Shown: positions 55,079-64,000, numbered from the stretch's first letter. The stretch is DNA of 64,000 nt from Agriterribacter humi (GCF_009192765.1 NZ_VOHQ01000007.1:213288-277287), one strand, 5' to 3'. Notes: generated by a model not told the origin, from the sequence alone. Program-made: numbers and translations.

Positions 55079-56524
55079 ATGAAAAAAGTCTTCTGCGCCG
55101 TTGTTATTATACTGCTCCTTTATAAATTGCTGGTATTTACATCGGGCTGTGCGCAAATTATACCACCTACCGGCGGACCAAGGGATTCACTTCCACCGGT
55201 AATGCTTGGCGCTGTGCCTAAAGATTCAACGCTTAATTTTACAGGCAATAAAATAACCCTCACTTTTGATGAATATATTCAATTAGACCGGCCCGAAGAA
55301 CAATTGGTTATTTCACCGGTACCCAAAGTATCGCCGCTCATTGAAGCAAGATTGAAGGAAGTTACCATCCGCATTAAAGACACGCTGGAAGAAAATACAA
55401 CCTATAGCATCAATTTCGGAAAATCGCTGAAGGATATTAATGAAGGCAATCCTGCAAAGCAATTCACCTACCTTTTTTCTACCGGTACATATATTGACAG
55501 CAGCACTCTTTCCGGGAAAGTTATTGTGGCTGAAACCGGGCGCCCCGACAGCACTTTAATTGTAATGCTCCACCGCAATTTCGATGATTCAGTGGTTTCA
55601 AAAGAAAAGCCAAGATATTTTACACGGTTAGACAGTGCAGGCCGTTTTATTTTCAATAATATTGCTCCCGGCCGCTATAATATTTTTGCATTGAAAGACC
55701 AGGGCGGACAAAAAATGTATATGCGCAACAGTGATCTGTTTGCCTTTTACGACAGCATGGTAACAGTGGGCGATAACAACATACACCCGGTATTGTATGC
55801 CTTTGCAGAAGAACCCGAAGAACAGAGACCCGGCGGCAAGCGGCAGGCGGTGGCCACATCAAAAACTGCCGCTGCAAAAAAGGAGAAAAAGCTCAGCTAC
55901 AGTACCAGTCTTGAAACCAACCAGCAGGATTTACTTGGTGATCTAACCCTTACTTTCAGCGAACCACTGCAATTCTTCGACAGCACCAAGCTCCACTTTA
56001 CCGATACCTTATTTCAACCGGTAAGTGGCTATAGCCTTGAAGCGGATTCTGTAAATAAATCATTTACCCTTACTTATCCCTGGAAGGAAGAACAGGACTT
56101 CCGGCTGGTATTAGAAAAAGATATAGCCAAAGACTCCTCCGGAACGGAACTGGCAAAGGCAGACACTGTACGGTTTAAAACAAAAAAGAACAGCGACTAT
56201 GGCAGGTTAAAAATACGGCTGCAGAACCTGGATACGGCTCAGCATATTGTATTGGTTTTTTATAAGGCCGATAAAATAGAAAAGTCGCAGCCTGTAACCG
56301 GCAGGGAAGTGAATTTTACATTATTCCACTCCGGTGATTATGAGATTCGCATTCTGTATGACCGCAATAGCAACAGTAAATGGGATACCGGCAATTACTG
56401 GCAAAAGGTGCAGCCTGAAAAAATAGTGTCCGATGGGAAAAAATATACAGTGCGGCCGAATTGGGATAATGAAATTACCATTGAACTTCCTGTACAGCCG
56501 CCGGGTGATGTAACAGGTGGATGA
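55079..56524 (+). CDS. Ig-like domain lipoprotein
   Basis: A 481-aa lipoprotein (lipobox TSGC near residue 24, then AQIIPPTGGPRDSLPP, typical of this Bacteroidota family). An Ig-like domain of the Big_5 type follows (about residues 35-145: PPVMLGAVPKDSTLNFTGNK, TLTFDEYIQL, TTYSINFGKSLKDINEGNP), then a carboxypeptidase-regulatory-like sandwich (about 150-240) and two further beta-rich domains. Function unknown; it is a widely conserved envelope protein. It is 95 bp downstream of the helicase-nuclease. Confidence 0.82.
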   Translation: MKKVFCAVVIILLLYKLLVFTSGCAQIIPPTGGPRDSLPPVMLGAVPKDSTLNFTGNKITLTFDEYIQLDRPEEQLVISPVPKVSPLIEARLKEVTIRIKDTLEENTTYSINFGKSLKDINEGNPAKQFTYLFSTGTYIDSSTLSGKVIVAETGRPDSTLIVMLHRNFDDSVVSKEKPRYFTRLDSAGRFIFNNIAPGRYNIFALKDQGGQKMYMRNSDLFAFYDSMVTVGDNNIHPVLYAFAEEPEEQRPGGKRQAVATSKTAAAKKEKKLSYSTSLETNQQDLLGDLTLTFSEPLQFFDSTKLHFTDTLFQPVSGYSLEADSVNKSFTLTYPWKEEQDFRLVLEKDIAKDSSGTELAKADTVRFKTKKNSDYGRLKIRLQNLDTAQHIVLVFYKADKIEKSQPVTGREVNFTLFHSGDYEIRILYDRNSNSKWDTGNYWQKVQPEKIVSDGKKYTVRPNWDNEITIELPVQPPGDVTGG

Positions 56525-56544
56525 TTGGTTGAATAGTTGTTGCA

Positions 56545-56593
56545 CAACCTGCAACCTTGTACCCTGGAACTTGTACCTTTCACCCTGCAACTT
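56545..56593 (+). repeat. Degenerate heptanucleotide repeat tract before recR
   Basis: Seven 7-bp units starting CAACCTG, CAACCTT and GTACCCT, ending GCAACTT. It directly precedes the recR promoter motif. Confidence 0.65.
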
Positions 56594-56597
56594 GTTA

Positions 56598-56605
56598 TAT
56601 CTTTG
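56598..56605 (+). promoter_or_regulatory. TAnnTTTG promoter element of recR
   Basis: TATCTTTG ends 4 bp before the ATG at 56610, suggesting a leaderless transcript. Confidence 0.5.
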
Positions 56606-56609
56606 CGCT

Positions 56610-57227
56610 ATGCAAATTTCTTCTTCCTTACTTGAAAATGCTGTTAATGAATTTGCCCGCTTGCCCGGCATTGGAAAAAAAACGGCGCTGCGCTTAGTAT
56701 TGCATTTGATTAAGCAGAGTCCCGAAGATGTACAAAGGTTCACCAATACCATTGACCGGATGAAAAAAGAAGTGCTGTTTTGTACGGTATGCCATAATAT
56801 TTCCGACAGTAATTTGTGTAATATTTGCGGTAATCCTTCCCGCAAAAAAGAAACCATTTGCGTGGTGGAAACCATACGCGATGTAATTGCGGTGGAAAGC
56901 ACCCAGCAATACAATGGCTTATACCATGTTTTGGGTGGCATTATTTCACCGTTGGATGGTGTTGGGCCCGATCAGTTAAATATTGAGACGCTTTTGCAAC
57001 GCATACAAAAGGGTGATGTAGAGGAAGTGATCTTTGCGCTTAGTCCCAATATCCAGGGCGATACCACTATTTACTACATACAGAAAAAGCTTGGGTCAGG
57101 CCATGTAAAGGTTACTACCATTGCCCGCGGCATTTCATTTGGCGGCGAGCTGGAGTATGCCGATGAGCTTACTTTAGGCAGGAGTTTGCAGAACAGGATG
57201 CCGGTTGAAAAGTACGTCTCGCACTAA
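56610..57227 (+). CDS. recR: Recombination protein RecR
   Basis: A 205-aa RecFOR-pathway protein that helps load RecA on gapped DNA. Helix-hairpin-helix (FARLPGIGKKTALRLVLHLI), zinc finger CTVCHN/CNICGN with four cysteines, Toprim domain (TICVVETIRDVIAVE, YHVLGGIISPLDGVGPD) and the C-terminal ARGISFGGELEYADELTLGRSL are all standard. The ATG at 56610 matches the usual start and lies just after the promoter motif; an upstream in-frame ATG at 56517 would run through the repeat tract. Confidence 0.95.
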   Translation: MQISSSLLENAVNEFARLPGIGKKTALRLVLHLIKQSPEDVQRFTNTIDRMKKEVLFCTVCHNISDSNLCNICGNPSRKKETICVVETIRDVIAVESTQQYNGLYHVLGGIISPLDGVGPDQLNIETLLQRIQKGDVEEVIFALSPNIQGDTTIYYIQKKLGSGHVKVTTIARGISFGGELEYADELTLGRSLQNRMPVEKYVSH

Positions 57228-57253
57228 GGCTTTTTATTTTCAATATACTATCG

Positions 57254-57261
57254 TACATTTG
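57254..57261 (+). promoter_or_regulatory. TAnnTTTG promoter element of the metH transcript
   Basis: TACATTTG, with a long leader of about 130 nt to a small upstream ATG (57396) and about 205 nt to the metH ATG (57471). Confidence 0.45.
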
Positions 57262-57395
57262 CGCCACATATACAGGCAGATTTGTTTATTGTTCAGCCTG
57301 ATTAAAAAACAGAACTAATAAACGCTAAGAAACCCCCATCATTAAAGTTTCCCAACGTTTTGTAGTTCAATAATAATTTTTTGGAGGCAGCGGAC

Positions 57396-57470
57396 ATGCT
57401 GTTGTTAAGCATGCTCATTAATACCGGGCGCCGCACCCTTCTAATGTTGTTTAACTTAAATAAGGGAAGC
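57396..57470 (+). other. Short upstream reading frame in phase with metH
   Basis: ATG at 57396 follows a strong Shine-Dalgarno GGAGG (57383-57387) and encodes 25 residues ([20 protein letters not shown], then LNKGS) running in frame into the metH ATG. It may be an alternative start, giving an extended N-terminus outside the usual family limits, or a leader peptide that has lost its stop. Confidence 0.4.
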
Positions 57471-58475
57471 ATGAATGATATCCGCGATATACTAAAGCAA
57501 CGTATTCTTATTATAGATGGCGCCATGGGCACCATGATACAGCAGTATAAACTTTCGGAAGCAGATTACCGTGGCGAACGTTTTAAAGACTGGCCTTCCG
57601 ATGTAAAGGGTAATAACGATCTCCTGAGCATTACACAACCGCAAATCATTACCGAAATTCATAAACAATACCTGGCCGCCGGTGCAGATATTATTGAAAC
57701 CAATACTTTTAGCAGCACCACAATTGCGCAGGCCGATTATGATATGCAGTCGCTGGCCTATGAGTTGAATGTAGCTGCCGCTCAATGCGCTAAGGAAGCG
57801 GTTAAGCAATCGGGTAAACAAGCCTGGGTAGCAGGTGCTATGGGACCCTTAAATAAAACGCTCAGTCTTTCTCCCGATGTAAATAATCCCGGCTTCAGGG
57901 CCGTAACGTTTGACCAGGTAGTAGCCGCTTATTATGAACAGGTAAAAGGTTTGTCCGATGGAGGTGTTGATATATTATTGGTTGAAACCATTTTTGATAC
58001 GCTCAATGCCAAGGCTGCCATTTATGCTATAAAGCAATTTTATCACGATCATCCCCAATTACAGCCTGCGGAAATCATGATCAGCGGCACTATTACCGAT
58101 GCTTCGGGCCGTACCCTGAGCGGGCAAACCTTAGAAGCTTTTTATACTTCAGTAATGCATGCAAAGCCGTTAAGTATAGGTTTGAATTGCGCATTAGGCG
58201 CAAAAGAAATGCGTTCGCACATAGAAGAGCTGTCGCAGATGGCATCCTGCTACGTGTCTGCATATCCTAATGCCGGCTTGCCCAATGCCATGGGCGAATA
58301 CGATGAAACGCCCGATGAAACGGCGCATTTTTTGGAAGAATGGGCGGAGAGAAGATTTGTGAATATTGTAGGCGGATGCTGTGGTACAACACCCGATCAT
58401 ATTAAGCATATAGCGGATTCTGTAAAAAGGTTACAACCCAGGGTTTTGCCCGTAGTGGAGAAGGAGTTGGTTTGA
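57471..58475 (+). CDS. metH: Methionine synthase, homocysteine-binding part (split MetH)
   Basis: A 334-aa homocysteine S-methyltransferase domain, equal to the N-terminal module of cobalamin-dependent methionine synthase. [15 protein letters not shown] at the start; zinc cysteines in NCALG (Cys240) and [11 protein letters not shown] (Cys303, Cys304). The folate, B12 and activation modules are encoded separately at 59324-61999, as in several Bacteroidota. The two parts must associate to transfer methyl from methyl-cobalamin to homocysteine. They are separated here by an ORF6N gene. Confidence 0.93.
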   Translation: MNDIRDILKQRILIIDGAMGTMIQQYKLSEADYRGERFKDWPSDVKGNNDLLSITQPQIITEIHKQYLAAGADIIETNTFSSTTIAQADYDMQSLAYELNVAAAQCAKEAVKQSGKQAWVAGAMGPLNKTLSLSPDVNNPGFRAVTFDQVVAAYYEQVKGLSDGGVDILLVETIFDTLNAKAAIYAIKQFYHDHPQLQPAEIMISGTITDASGRTLSGQTLEAFYTSVMHAKPLSIGLNCALGAKEMRSHIEELSQMASCYVSAYPNAGLPNAMGEYDETPDETAHFLEEWAERRFVNIVGGCCGTTPDHIKHIADSVKRLQPRVLPVVEKELV

Positions 58476-58562
58476 ATAATTTGATAATGTGGGAAATGAA
58501 TTTGAAAATATGTGGATTTGAAAATTTGAAAATGCAATGTCCGGCTCTATATTATCACAATC

Positions 58563-58623
58563 TGCGACTTCAAGTTGAAGAAGACTATGGCACTGAAAGC
58601 TGATCGCATTAAAACGCTAACCA
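58563..58623 (+). repeat. Repeat module, left of ORF6N gene
   Basis: Contains TGCGACTTCAAGTT (58563-58576), ACTGAAAGCTGA (58592-58603) and CGCTAACC. The same elements in the same order recur after the ORF6N gene at 59215-59310. Confidence 0.6.
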
Positions 58624-58635
58624 AAAATTACACAT

Positions 58636-59172
58636 ATGAAAGCACAAAAGCAGGTGCCAGATATAACAACCAATGAAATTGTAGATAAGATTTACGTGGT
58701 GAGAGGAGTGAAGGTTATGTTAGATAAAGATCTGGCAGAAATGTACGGAGTTGAAACGAGAGTATTAAACCAGGCGGTTCAAAGGAATCTTTCACGGTTT
58801 CCGTATGATTTTATGTTTCAGTTGACGGAAGATGAATTTAAAAACTTGATATCACAATTTGTGATATCAAGTTGGGGTGGCACCCGCAAAATGCCTTATG
58901 CATTTACGGAGCATGGTGTTGCAATGCTTTCATCCGTCCTGAGGTCGGAGCAAGCTATTCAGGTAAATATCCGGATTGTAAGAGTGTATACAAGGATGCG
59001 GCAACTCATACTGGATAATAAAGAACTTTGGTTGAAAATTGAAAAGATAGAACAATCGCTGGCAAAAAAAGACGAAGAGGTGCAGGCTATTTTTAAAGTG
59101 TTGAAAAGTTTACTGGTGAAAGAAGAGAAACCAAGGGAACCTATAGGTTTCAAAATCTCCGGGAAGAAATGA
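58636..59172 (+). CDS. ORF6N-domain protein
   Basis: A 178-aa protein with a KilA-N-type ORF6N DNA-binding domain (residues about 10-100: IVDKIYVVRGVKVMLDKDLA, MYGVETRVLNQAVQRN, RFPYDFMFQLTEDEF, MPYAFTEHGVAMLSSVL) and a C-terminal coiled coil (ELWLKIEKIEQSLAKKDEEV). Such proteins come from phages and mobile islands and occur widely in Bacteroidota chromosomes. It lies between the two halves of the split methionine synthase, flanked by repeated sequence modules, which suggests insertion. Confidence 0.88.
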   Translation: MKAQKQVPDITTNEIVDKIYVVRGVKVMLDKDLAEMYGVETRVLNQAVQRNLSRFPYDFMFQLTEDEFKNLISQFVISSWGGTRKMPYAFTEHGVAMLSSVLRSEQAIQVNIRIVRVYTRMRQLILDNKELWLKIEKIEQSLAKKDEEVQAIFKVLKSLLVKEEKPREPIGFKISGKK

Positions 59173-59214
59173 AATTATATAAGAAATAAGGGCGACAAAC
59201 TTGATATTGCAAAT

Positions 59215-59315
59215 TGCGACTTCAAGTTTGCTAAAAGCTAAATAATGAAAGCTGATAATAGACAACTGAAAGCTGACTGCTCGCGGCTGATGGTCCATAG
59301 CTAACCGCTAAAACT
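59215..59315 (+). repeat. Repeat module, right of ORF6N gene, with 7-bp periodic tract
   Basis: TGCGACTTCAAGTT (59215-59228) and ACTGAAAGCTGA (59265-59276) repeat the module left of the ORF6N gene. From 59246 the sequence falls into 7-bp units (TGAAAGC, TGATAAT, AGACAAC, TGAAAGC, TGACTGC and so on) up to the metH start. Confidence 0.6.
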
Positions 59316-59323
59316 AAAAAACC

Positions 59324-61999
59324 ATGTCTGAACCTGTAGTTATAAAACCATATCTCCGTTTATCGGGCCTCGAGCCCTTAGTGGTTCGCCCCGAAACAAA
59401 CTTTGTAAATATAGGTGAGCGTACAAATGTTACCGGCTCAAAAAAATTCGCCCGTTTGGTGAGGGATGGCAAATATGAAGAAGCGTTAAGCGTTGCCCGG
59501 CAGCAGGTCGAAAACGGCGCCCAGGTCCTGGATGTAAACATGGATGACGCCATGCTGGAAGGTATAACGGCCATGACCACCTTCCTTAACCTTCTGCAAA
59601 GCGAGCCCGATATCGCCAGGATCCCCATTATGATTGATTCTTCCAAATTTGAGATCATTGAAGCAGGATTAAAATGTGTGCAGGGCAAGTGCATTGTTAA
59701 CTCCATCTCCATGAAAGAAGGAGAAGAGAAATTTATCCGCCAGGCGGAAATATGCAAAATGTTTGGCGCTTCGGTTATTGTAATGGCTTTTGATGAGCAG
59801 GGACAGGCTGATACAAAAGAGCGAAAGATAGAGATAAGCCATAAAGCATATAAAATCCTTACCCAAAAAGTAGGATACGATCCGCAGGACATCATTTTCG
59901 ATCCTAATATTTTTGCCATTGCTACCGGCATTGAAGAGCACAATAACTATGCGGTAGATTTTATTGAGGCTACAAAGGAAATAAAACGACTGATGCCGCT
60001 AACCAGAATAAGCGGTGGCGTAAGCAATGTATCCTTTTCTTTCCGCGGTAATGATCATGTGCGGGAAGCCATGCATTCCGTTTTTTTATATCATGCTATT
60101 AAGGCCGGAATGGATATGGGTATTGTAAATGCCGGTCAATTGGTTGTGTATGATGAGATAGACCCCAAATTGCGGCAATTGTGCGAAGATGTAATATTGA
60201 ACAGGAACAATGATAACAATGAAGCAACGGAAAAGCTCATCGCTTTTGCTGAAACGGTAAAGGCAAAAGGAAAAGAAGTTGTTAAAGATAATGCATGGCG
60301 CAATAGCTCTGTTGAGGAACGGCTTACACATTCACTGGTAAACGGGATAACTGATTTTATTGATATTGATACGGAAGAAGCGCGGCTGAAGTATCCTCGT
60401 CCATTAGATGTTATTGAAGGTCCGCTGATGGATGGCATGAATGTGGTGGGAGATTTATTTGGTGCGGGAAAAATGTTTTTGCCACAAGTGGTAAAATCGG
60501 CAAGAGTGATGAAAAAATCCGTTGCTATACTAACGCCTTATATAGAAGCCGCAAAATCCGAAGTATCTGATGCACCTACTATTTTGCTGGCAACAGTAAA
60601 AGGAGATGTACATGATATTGGTAAAAATATAGTAGGTGTGGTACTGGGCTGCAATGGCTATAATATAAAAGACCTGGGTGTGATGGTACCCACTGATAAA
60701 ATATTGGATGAAGCGGTAAAATGCGGAGCCGCCATGGTAGGAGTGAGCGGTTTAATTACCCCATCGCTCGATGAAATGGTTCATGTAGCGCATGAAATGA
60801 AACGGCGGGGTATGAACCTGCCTTTGCTGATCGGCGGCGCTACCACTTCGCGTATGCATACAGCCGTTAAAATTGCACCCCAGTACGATCATGGGGTGGT
60901 ACATGTGCTGGATGCCAGCAGGAGCGTAACGGTTGCGGGTGCATTACTGAATGAGCAAAAAGAAAAATTCCTGGAGGGGATCAGTGCCGAATACCAGAAA
61001 CTAAAAACCGATTTCGAAAATAAGAAACCGGTTAAACAGTATATTTCTTATGAAGCCGCACAGTCCAATAAAGTAAAAATTGATTGGGAAAATTATGCTG
61101 CTCCCGTACCTTCTTTTACCGGCACAAAAATATTCAGAGAGTATGATCTGAAGGAAATACGACAGTATATTGACTGGAAGCCATTTTTTATAGCATGGGA
61201 ACTGCATGGCAATTTTCCGCAAATATTAACAGACGAAAAAGTAGGTGTTGAAGCCACTAAGTTATTCAACGATGCAAATGCTTTGCTGGACCAGATCGTT
61301 GCTGAAAAAGGGGTAACGGCTCATGGTGTTATCGGCTTTTGGCAAGCCAATACCACTACGCCGGATACCATTGAAGTAAAGAACGGTGGATCAAAAATAA
61401 GATTAGAATCCCTGCGGCAACAAATTAAGAAAGCGCCCGGACAGCCCAACCTCTCCCTGGCAGATTTTATTGCTCCACAAACTACCGGTGTGCAGGATTA
61501 CATGGGTGCTTTTTCCGTTACTATAAAAGGAATAGAACCTCATATCAAAAAATTTGAAGCGGAGCATGATGATTATAATAAAATAACGATGCAGGCCTTG
61601 TGCGATCGCTTAGTAGAGGCTTTTGCGGAATGTTTGCACCAGCGGACAAGAAAAGAATTCTGGGGTTATGTAAAAGAGGAAGCATTGAGCAATGAAGAAC
61701 TGATCAAAGAAAAATACCAGGGTATCCGTCCCGCGCCGGGTTATCCCGCCTGTCCCGATCACTTAGAAAAATATAAGCTGTTCAACCTGCTGGGCGGCGA
61801 AGAGGCAACAGGCATTCATCTCACAGAATCTTTAGCTATGTACCCCGCATCATCGGTATGTGGCTGGTATTTCAGTCACCCGCAAAGCCAGTATTTTGGC
61901 GTGGGCAAAATTCAGCAGGATCAGTTTGAAGATTATGTAAAACGAAGCGGTTCCGGTGAAGAAGAAATGCAAAGATGGCTGAGACCGGTGCTTGAATGA
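59324..61999 (+). CDS. metH: Methionine synthase, folate/B12/activation part (split MetH)
   Basis: An 891-aa protein with the last three modules of cobalamin-dependent methionine synthase: pterin-binding barrel ([47 protein letters not shown]), B12 cap and Rossmann domain with the DxHxxG cobalamin-His motif ([17 protein letters not shown], about residue 427; [24 protein letters not shown]) and the S-adenosylmethionine reactivation domain (about residue 560 on; [35 protein letters not shown]). It completes the enzyme with the product of 57471-58475. Methionine synthesis here requires vitamin B12. Confidence 0.95.
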   Translation: MSEPVVIKPYLRLSGLEPLVVRPETNFVNIGERTNVTGSKKFARLVRDGKYEEALSVARQQVENGAQVLDVNMDDAMLEGITAMTTFLNLLQSEPDIARIPIMIDSSKFEIIEAGLKCVQGKCIVNSISMKEGEEKFIRQAEICKMFGASVIVMAFDEQGQADTKERKIEISHKAYKILTQKVGYDPQDIIFDPNIFAIATGIEEHNNYAVDFIEATKEIKRLMPLTRISGGVSNVSFSFRGNDHVREAMHSVFLYHAIKAGMDMGIVNAGQLVVYDEIDPKLRQLCEDVILNRNNDNNEATEKLIAFAETVKAKGKEVVKDNAWRNSSVEERLTHSLVNGITDFIDIDTEEARLKYPRPLDVIEGPLMDGMNVVGDLFGAGKMFLPQVVKSARVMKKSVAILTPYIEAAKSEVSDAPTILLATVKGDVHDIGKNIVGVVLGCNGYNIKDLGVMVPTDKILDEAVKCGAAMVGVSGLITPSLDEMVHVAHEMKRRGMNLPLLIGGATTSRMHTAVKIAPQYDHGVVHVLDASRSVTVAGALLNEQKEKFLEGISAEYQKLKTDFENKKPVKQYISYEAAQSNKVKIDWENYAAPVPSFTGTKIFREYDLKEIRQYIDWKPFFIAWELHGNFPQILTDEKVGVEATKLFNDANALLDQIVAEKGVTAHGVIGFWQANTTTPDTIEVKNGGSKIRLESLRQQIKKAPGQPNLSLADFIAPQTTGVQDYMGAFSVTIKGIEPHIKKFEAEHDDYNKITMQALCDRLVEAFAECLHQRTRKEFWGYVKEEALSNEELIKEKYQGIRPAPGYPACPDHLEKYKLFNLLGGEEATGIHLTESLAMYPASSVCGWYFSHPQSQYFGVGKIQQDQFEDYVKRSGSGEEEMQRWLRPVLE

Positions 62000-62141
62000 T
62001 TAAGAAAAGTTGGAAACCATGAAGAATCGTAATAAAATATACGGGTTAGCGGAACAAAAAAATGCCGGGAGACAGGTTAATGCAAGGCATACTCACCTTC
62101 CTTCGTCTAAATTCAATTTTTATTATCAACGCTCATTTCAA

Positions 62142-62149
62142 TAATTTTG
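62142..62149 (+). promoter_or_regulatory. TAnnTTTG promoter element of uxaA
   Basis: TAATTTTG, 51 bp before the ATG at 62201. Confidence 0.4.
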
Positions 62150-62200
62150 CTTTCCGTTTTATTGCATAAACCCCGGATATTACACTAATCATTTGGAACA

Positions 62201-63844
62201 ATGAAAGCAAGAGTACTCAAAATACACAAGAAAGATAATGTGCTGGTGGCACTTACCAATTTAAAGAAAGGCGAAAGTATTGAGCATAACGGTGTTGCCT
62301 ATACGTTGGTTGACGATGTAGATGCAAAGCATAAGTTTTTTATTGGAGACATGAAAGCCGGTGACCCGGTATACATGTATGGCGTATTGGTAGGCAAACT
62401 ACAGTTTGACGTGCCCCAAGGCGGGCGGATGACAACCGATAATACCAAACATGCGGCCGACCCTTATGATTACCGCGGCGTAAAATACGAATGGCATGCG
62501 CCGGATGTGTCTAAGTTTAAGAACAGAACCTTTAATGGCTATCACCGCAGTGATGGCAGGGTAGGCACGGCCAATTACTGGTTGTTTCTTCCTACGGTTT
62601 TTTGCGAGAACCGCAACTTAGATGTAATTCGGGAAGCATTACACAATGAATTAGGGTACGCGGTAACGGATAAGTATAAGTCGTATACCAAATACCTTGT
62701 AGATGCATATAAGGAAGGTGGGGATATCAATAATCTTCAGATCGCTGATGTGGAGCCAGACCCTGTCCAGCGCAGGGTATTCAAAAATATTGACGGCATA
62801 AAATTCCTCAATCACCAGGGGGGCTGCGGCGGCACGCGTCAGGACGCGGCTACGCTGGGAAGGCTTTTAGCAGCTTATTCCGATCATCCCAATGTAGGCG
62901 GCGTAACAGTTTTGAGCCTGGGTTGCCAGAATTTACAGGTACAGGATTATCTCAAATATCTTAAAGAACGTAATCCCGGCTTTGATAAACCCTTATATAT
63001 TTTTGAACAGCAGCAGTCGCAGAGTGAGGAACAATTGGTTGCGGAAGCCATTCGTAAAACCTTTACCGGCTTAACAGAATTAAATAAAGCGGAAAGAAAA
63101 CCGGCTCCTCTTACCGAATTGTGCATTGGCGTAAAATGCGGGGGGAGTGATGGCTTTAGTGGAATATCTGCTAATCCCGCTGTTGGGTATTGTGCCGATC
63201 TTGTAGTAGCACTGGGCGGTAAAATTTTGCTGGCCGAATTTCCCGAACTGTGCGGCGCTGAGCAGGAACTGATAGACCGGTCGGTTGATGAACCTACAGC
63301 CCGCAAGTTCATGCATTTAATGAGAAGTTATGATGAAATGGCGCACAAGGTAGGTTCGGGATTTCATATGAATCCTTCACCCGGCAATATCAAAGACGGA
63401 TTGATTACCGATGCTATAAAATCCACAGGTGCAGCAAAAAAAGGAGGCACTTCACCGGTGGAGGATGTGCTGGATTATACGGAAAAAGTAAGGAAGCCTG
63501 GTTTGAGCTTAGTTTGTACACCCGGTAATGATGTGGAAGCCACTACCGGTAAAACAGCATCGGGTTCAACACTTATTTTATTTACTACAGGGCTGGGCAC
63601 GCCAACGGGCAACCCTGTTTGCCCTACCATTAAAGTAGCTACCAATTCATCGCTTGCAAAACGGATGAAAGATATAATTGACATTGATACCGGTCCTGTT
63701 ATTGAAGGAGAAAAAACAATTGAGGAAATGGGTGAAGAGATACTGGAGTATTGTATTAAAGCCGCCAGTGGCGAAGTGATACCCAAAGCGGTGCAATTAA
63801 ACCAGGATGATTTTATTCCGTGGAAAAGAGGGGTGTCTTTGTAA
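62201..63844 (+). CDS. uxaA: Altronate dehydratase
   Basis: A 547-aa UxaA family hydro-lyase converting D-altronate to 2-keto-3-deoxygluconate in hexuronate breakdown. N-terminal SAF-like domain (residues 1-90: LKIHKKDNVLVALTNLKKGE, HKFFIGDMKAGDPVYMYG), then the main domain with FNGYHRSDGRVGTANYWLFLP, NHQGGCGGTRQDAATLGRLL, LSLGCQNLQ, GVKCGGSDGFSGISANPAVG and the C-terminal FTTGLGTPTGNPVCPTIKVATN with PVIEGEKTIEEMGEE. Length is typical. No other uronate genes are inside the window; they may follow beyond the insertion sequence. Confidence 0.93.
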   Translation: MKARVLKIHKKDNVLVALTNLKKGESIEHNGVAYTLVDDVDAKHKFFIGDMKAGDPVYMYGVLVGKLQFDVPQGGRMTTDNTKHAADPYDYRGVKYEWHAPDVSKFKNRTFNGYHRSDGRVGTANYWLFLPTVFCENRNLDVIREALHNELGYAVTDKYKSYTKYLVDAYKEGGDINNLQIADVEPDPVQRRVFKNIDGIKFLNHQGGCGGTRQDAATLGRLLAAYSDHPNVGGVTVLSLGCQNLQVQDYLKYLKERNPGFDKPLYIFEQQQSQSEEQLVAEAIRKTFTGLTELNKAERKPAPLTELCIGVKCGGSDGFSGISANPAVGYCADLVVALGGKILLAEFPELCGAEQELIDRSVDEPTARKFMHLMRSYDEMAHKVGSGFHMNPSPGNIKDGLITDAIKSTGAAKKGGTSPVEDVLDYTEKVRKPGLSLVCTPGNDVEATTGKTASGSTLILFTTGLGTPTGNPVCPTIKVATNSSLAKRMKDIIDIDTGPVIEGEKTIEEMGEEILEYCIKAASGEVIPKAVQLNQDDFIPWKRGVSL

Positions 63845-63877
63845 AGTGGTAAGTGCTAAGTGAGAAGTGAGAGGTTG
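63843..63877 (+). repeat. Heptanucleotide repeat tract after uxaA
   Basis: Five 7-bp units from 63843: AAAGTGG, TAAGTGC, TAAGTGA, GAAGTGA, GAGGTTG. It begins at the uxaA stop codon and ends where the insertion-sequence-like segment begins. Confidence 0.6.
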
Positions 63878-64000
63878 TGTATGCCTAAAATAGGTTGACA
63901 AAAAACAGTCACTTATGCGGCAAGTTAACTCAAAATTAGAAATCCGTGAGCATCGGATTTTCTCTGAGGAATTAAAAAAGAAAGCGATTAAGGAATTAGT
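63878..64000 (+). mobile_element. Insertion sequence, IS3-like, left end (truncated by window)
   Basis: A terminal-like segment (TGTATGCCTAAAATAGGTTG near 63878) precedes an ATG at 63915 reading MRQVNSKLEIREHRIFSEEL and KKKAIKELV, the typical beginning of an IS3-family OrfA helix-turn-helix transposase. The rest lies beyond the window, so family assignment and the terminal repeat are provisional. Confidence 0.5.

Noticed and set aside
57262..57470. Cobalamin or SAM riboswitch in the metH leader
   Set aside because: No B12-box or SAM riboswitch core could be found by eye. Only a weak GCATGC-type hairpin is visible. A covariance-model search would be decisive.
1..64000. CRISPR arrays, rRNA genes, tmRNA
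   Set aside because: No array of spaced identical repeats with unique spacers and no rRNA or tmRNA signatures are visible. The repeats found are short direct pairs or 7-bp tracts.

Overview
The window looks like a chromosomal segment of a Bacteroidota, most likely Chitinophagaceae-like. Supporting signs are the repeated TAnnTTTG promoter element just upstream of starts, rarity of Shine-Dalgarno sequences, an OMP_b-brl_3 type TonB-family receptor, futalosine-pathway menaquinone genes (mqnB, mqnD), a methionine synthase split into two genes, and MacB/FtsX-type permeases of the Bacteroidota kind. Taxonomy is inferred from gene content only.

Layout. 1-4002: tail of an M1-aminopeptidase-like protein whose zinc motif is destroyed, then a MacB/FtsX permease. 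4003-9477: a degraded mobile region. It holds a frameshifted membrane-protein remnant, an intact CocE-type hydrolase and AraC regulator, truncated HTH fragments, a DUF3945-type conjugative-element fragment, and a broken tyrosine recombinase read leftward. 9478-19141: a sharply bounded integrative element of about 9.66 kb in the 3' end of tRNA-Asp. It has a 13-bp core repeat at both ends, paired 12-bp-spaced ATAGAGTAAA arm repeats at both ends, an integrase at the left end that has lost its catalytic middle, and cargo: hipBA, a metallophosphoesterase, a primase-helicase of the TOTE-conflict type, an HTH-like partner carrying an amber stop, and a hypothetical gene.

19458-32871: a metabolic region read mostly leftward. 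It has a cupredoxin-dehydrogenase fusion, an outer-membrane receptor, a PmoA-like/dehydrogenase/cytochrome c fusion lipoprotein, small stress-like proteins and a GH95 fucosidase. 33182-39872: folE-doxX divergent from an ECF sigma factor, a four-gene operon ending in a histidine kinase and response regulator, and two orphan paralogous response regulators. 39913-47678: PabC-like aminotransferase, mqnB-mqnD-pnuC operon, two tandem QueD/PTPS genes plus a second folE, GH43, fabD and a luciferase-like oxidoreductase. 47756-56524: XRE regulator, a hypothetical plus MNT/HEPN pair, tRNA-Arg(CCT), a VOC protein, a TPR protein, a UvrD-like helicase-nuclease and an Ig-like lipoprotein. 56610-64000: recR, split metH interrupted by an ORF6N gene, uxaA, and the start of an IS3-type insertion sequence.

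The strongest unusual structures are the tRNA-Asp element with its complete att and arm architecture, the primase-helicase module in it, the zinc-ligand-less M1 protein, the split metH with an inserted ORF6N gene between repeats, and recurrent 7-bp-period tracts between genes.
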